Assembly (NCBI GenBank): GCA_017395275.1
Contig: JAFPVN010000114.1
Span: 1-13,441, forward strand
Length of the DNA: 13,441 bases
DNA from: Candidatus Methanomethylophilaceae archaeon
GTDB lineage: Archaea; Thermoplasmatota; Thermoplasmata; Methanomassiliicoccales; Methanomethylophilaceae
Direction: 5' to 3'
The notes under the pieces: generated by a model
Databases searched by the model: none
Told to the model about the DNA's origin: nothing
What the model saw: the letters and a program-made list of their open reading frames with translations, nothing else
In this document: piece by piece, positions 13,030 through 13,441 of the stretch
Layout of the letters: every line of letters starts with the position of its first letter
Position numbering within the stretch: position 1 is the stretch's first letter
Made by a program: the position numbers and the translations under genes

Positions 13030-13441
13030 TTTCCGTCCTCATCTGTCGTTGCGATAAAATAGTATTTACCGTTCCATCTTCCGATACAAGGATCCGCACG
13101 GTTTTCAAAAATCGGGAAAGGAAAATGCTCCTTATGCACTTTTCCCGTAACTCTGTATTCTCCTTCTTTTTCAAAATCAACAGTTGAAAGGTCCCAGTCT
13201 ACAACCTTTTGGCACTGCGAACCGTCAGAATATTCGGCAACTGCTTTTACTCCTGTCACATCAGACTCCTGCGATGCAATAACAGACTCGGGAACTATAT
13301 TTGTTATGTTAACCGGTGTAATAAGTTTCTTTTCTACATAATCAGCAGTTTCGTCATCAATCTCCAAACTTCCCGAAAGAATCATTCCTTCCGGAAGTTT
13401 TTCTTTTACATTCTCGCAAAAAGAAAGAACTTCTTTAGATA
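12975..13441 (-). CDS. fragment of a bacterial Ig-like/GH43 glycoside hydrolase
   Basis: The minus frame is open from the right edge and contains an Ig-like segment (VVDWDLSTVDFEKEGEYRV, like the bacterial Big_4 domain). The start of a glycosyl hydrolase family 43 domain follows: FENRADPCIGRWNGKYYF and IATTDEDGNHSL. The Asp of ADP would be the GH43 catalytic base. Such enzymes, often arabinofuranosidases or xylosidases, are secreted by gut bacteria to degrade plant fibre. Real similarity ends at NHSL (~13022). The last ~15 codons to TGA at 12975 are antisense thiC. The upstream end lies beyond the window: codons before the ATG at 13385 are open and look coding (KEVLSFCENVKEKLPEG). Low GC and content do not fit the rest of the window. 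Confidence 0.7.
   Translation of the reverse strand, partial: SKEVLSFCENVKEKLPEGMILSGSLEIDDETADYVEKKLITPVNITNIVPESVIASQESDVTGVKAVAEYSDGSQCQKVVDWDLSTVDFEKEGEYRVTGKVHKEHFPFPIFENRADPCIGRWNGKYYFIATTDEDGNHSLSSTSGRLRCSAGVR
13016..13026. other. probable chimeric join
   Basis: Before this point the sequence encodes ThiC on plus at high GC (38 of 60 bases in 12841-12900). After it, it encodes a glycoside hydrolase on minus at about 40% GC (143 of 360 bases in 13081-13440). Both genes break here in mid-domain. No IS end, target duplication or att-like repeat is visible. Confidence 0.75.

Noticed and set aside
12975..13441. Horizontal acquisition of a GH43 enzyme by the archaeon
   Set aside because: The fragment begins in mid-domain exactly where thiC is cut, its GC is much lower and no mobile element is visible, so an assembly chimera explains it better.
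1..13441. CRISPR arrays, insertion sequences, defence islands
   Set aside because: I saw no spaced direct repeats, transposase-like proteins or defence domains. The genes are housekeeping types plus a few unknowns.

Overview
The window reads as a piece of a GC-rich archaeal genome, most likely a gut or rumen methanogen of the order Methanomassiliicoccales (Thermoplasmatota). This is an inference. It rests on an archaeal Lhr-type helicase, a DUF531-type protein (an archaeal family), TATA-box promoters with leaderless or very short leaders, bacterial-type gyrase genes (known in Thermoplasmatota and a few other archaeal groups), and ten native gene ends that use TGA or TAA and never TAG, as expected in pyrrolysine-using members. 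The last ~420 bases do not belong to this genome by composition or content.

Layout: 1-98 is the 3' end of an unidentified lysine-tailed gene, closed by a hairpin terminator. 165-2912 (+) is an Lhr-type SF2 helicase, convergent with 2928-3608 (-), an RlmE/FtsJ 2'-O-methyltransferase. ftsJ is divergent from purM (3705-4727, +). A 269-bp gene-free stretch follows, with tandem hairpins, a palindrome and promoters, leading to a tocopherol-cyclase-like gene (4997-6229, +) that ends in a bidirectional hairpin. On the minus strand from 11878 down to 6266 lie gyrB, gyrA, a small two-TM protein gene overlapping gyrA, tRNA-Phe(GAA), a ~51-aa unknown protein gene and a DUF531 (SPOUT-like) gene coupled to it by an ATGA overlap. 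thiC (12004, +) is divergent from gyrB. No gene-free stretch exceeds 300 bases.

At about 13016-13026 thiC is cut off ~80 residues before its normal end. The sequence continues at ~40% GC as an antisense fragment of a bacterial Ig-like/GH43 glycoside hydrolase. This looks like a chimeric assembly join, not biology.

The genes are mostly housekeeping: RNA helicase and rRNA modification, purine synthesis, DNA supercoiling, tRNA and thiamine pyrimidine synthesis. I did not find a clear new multi-gene system. The most interesting native signals are (i) CG-alternating palindromes directly upstream of the TATA boxes of the cyclase, gyrB, thiC, purM and ftsJ, with a nested arrangement between gyrB and thiC; (ii) a tocopherol-cyclase-like enzyme in a presumed methanogen; and (iii) the uncharacterised small-protein/DUF531 pair behind tRNA-Phe.
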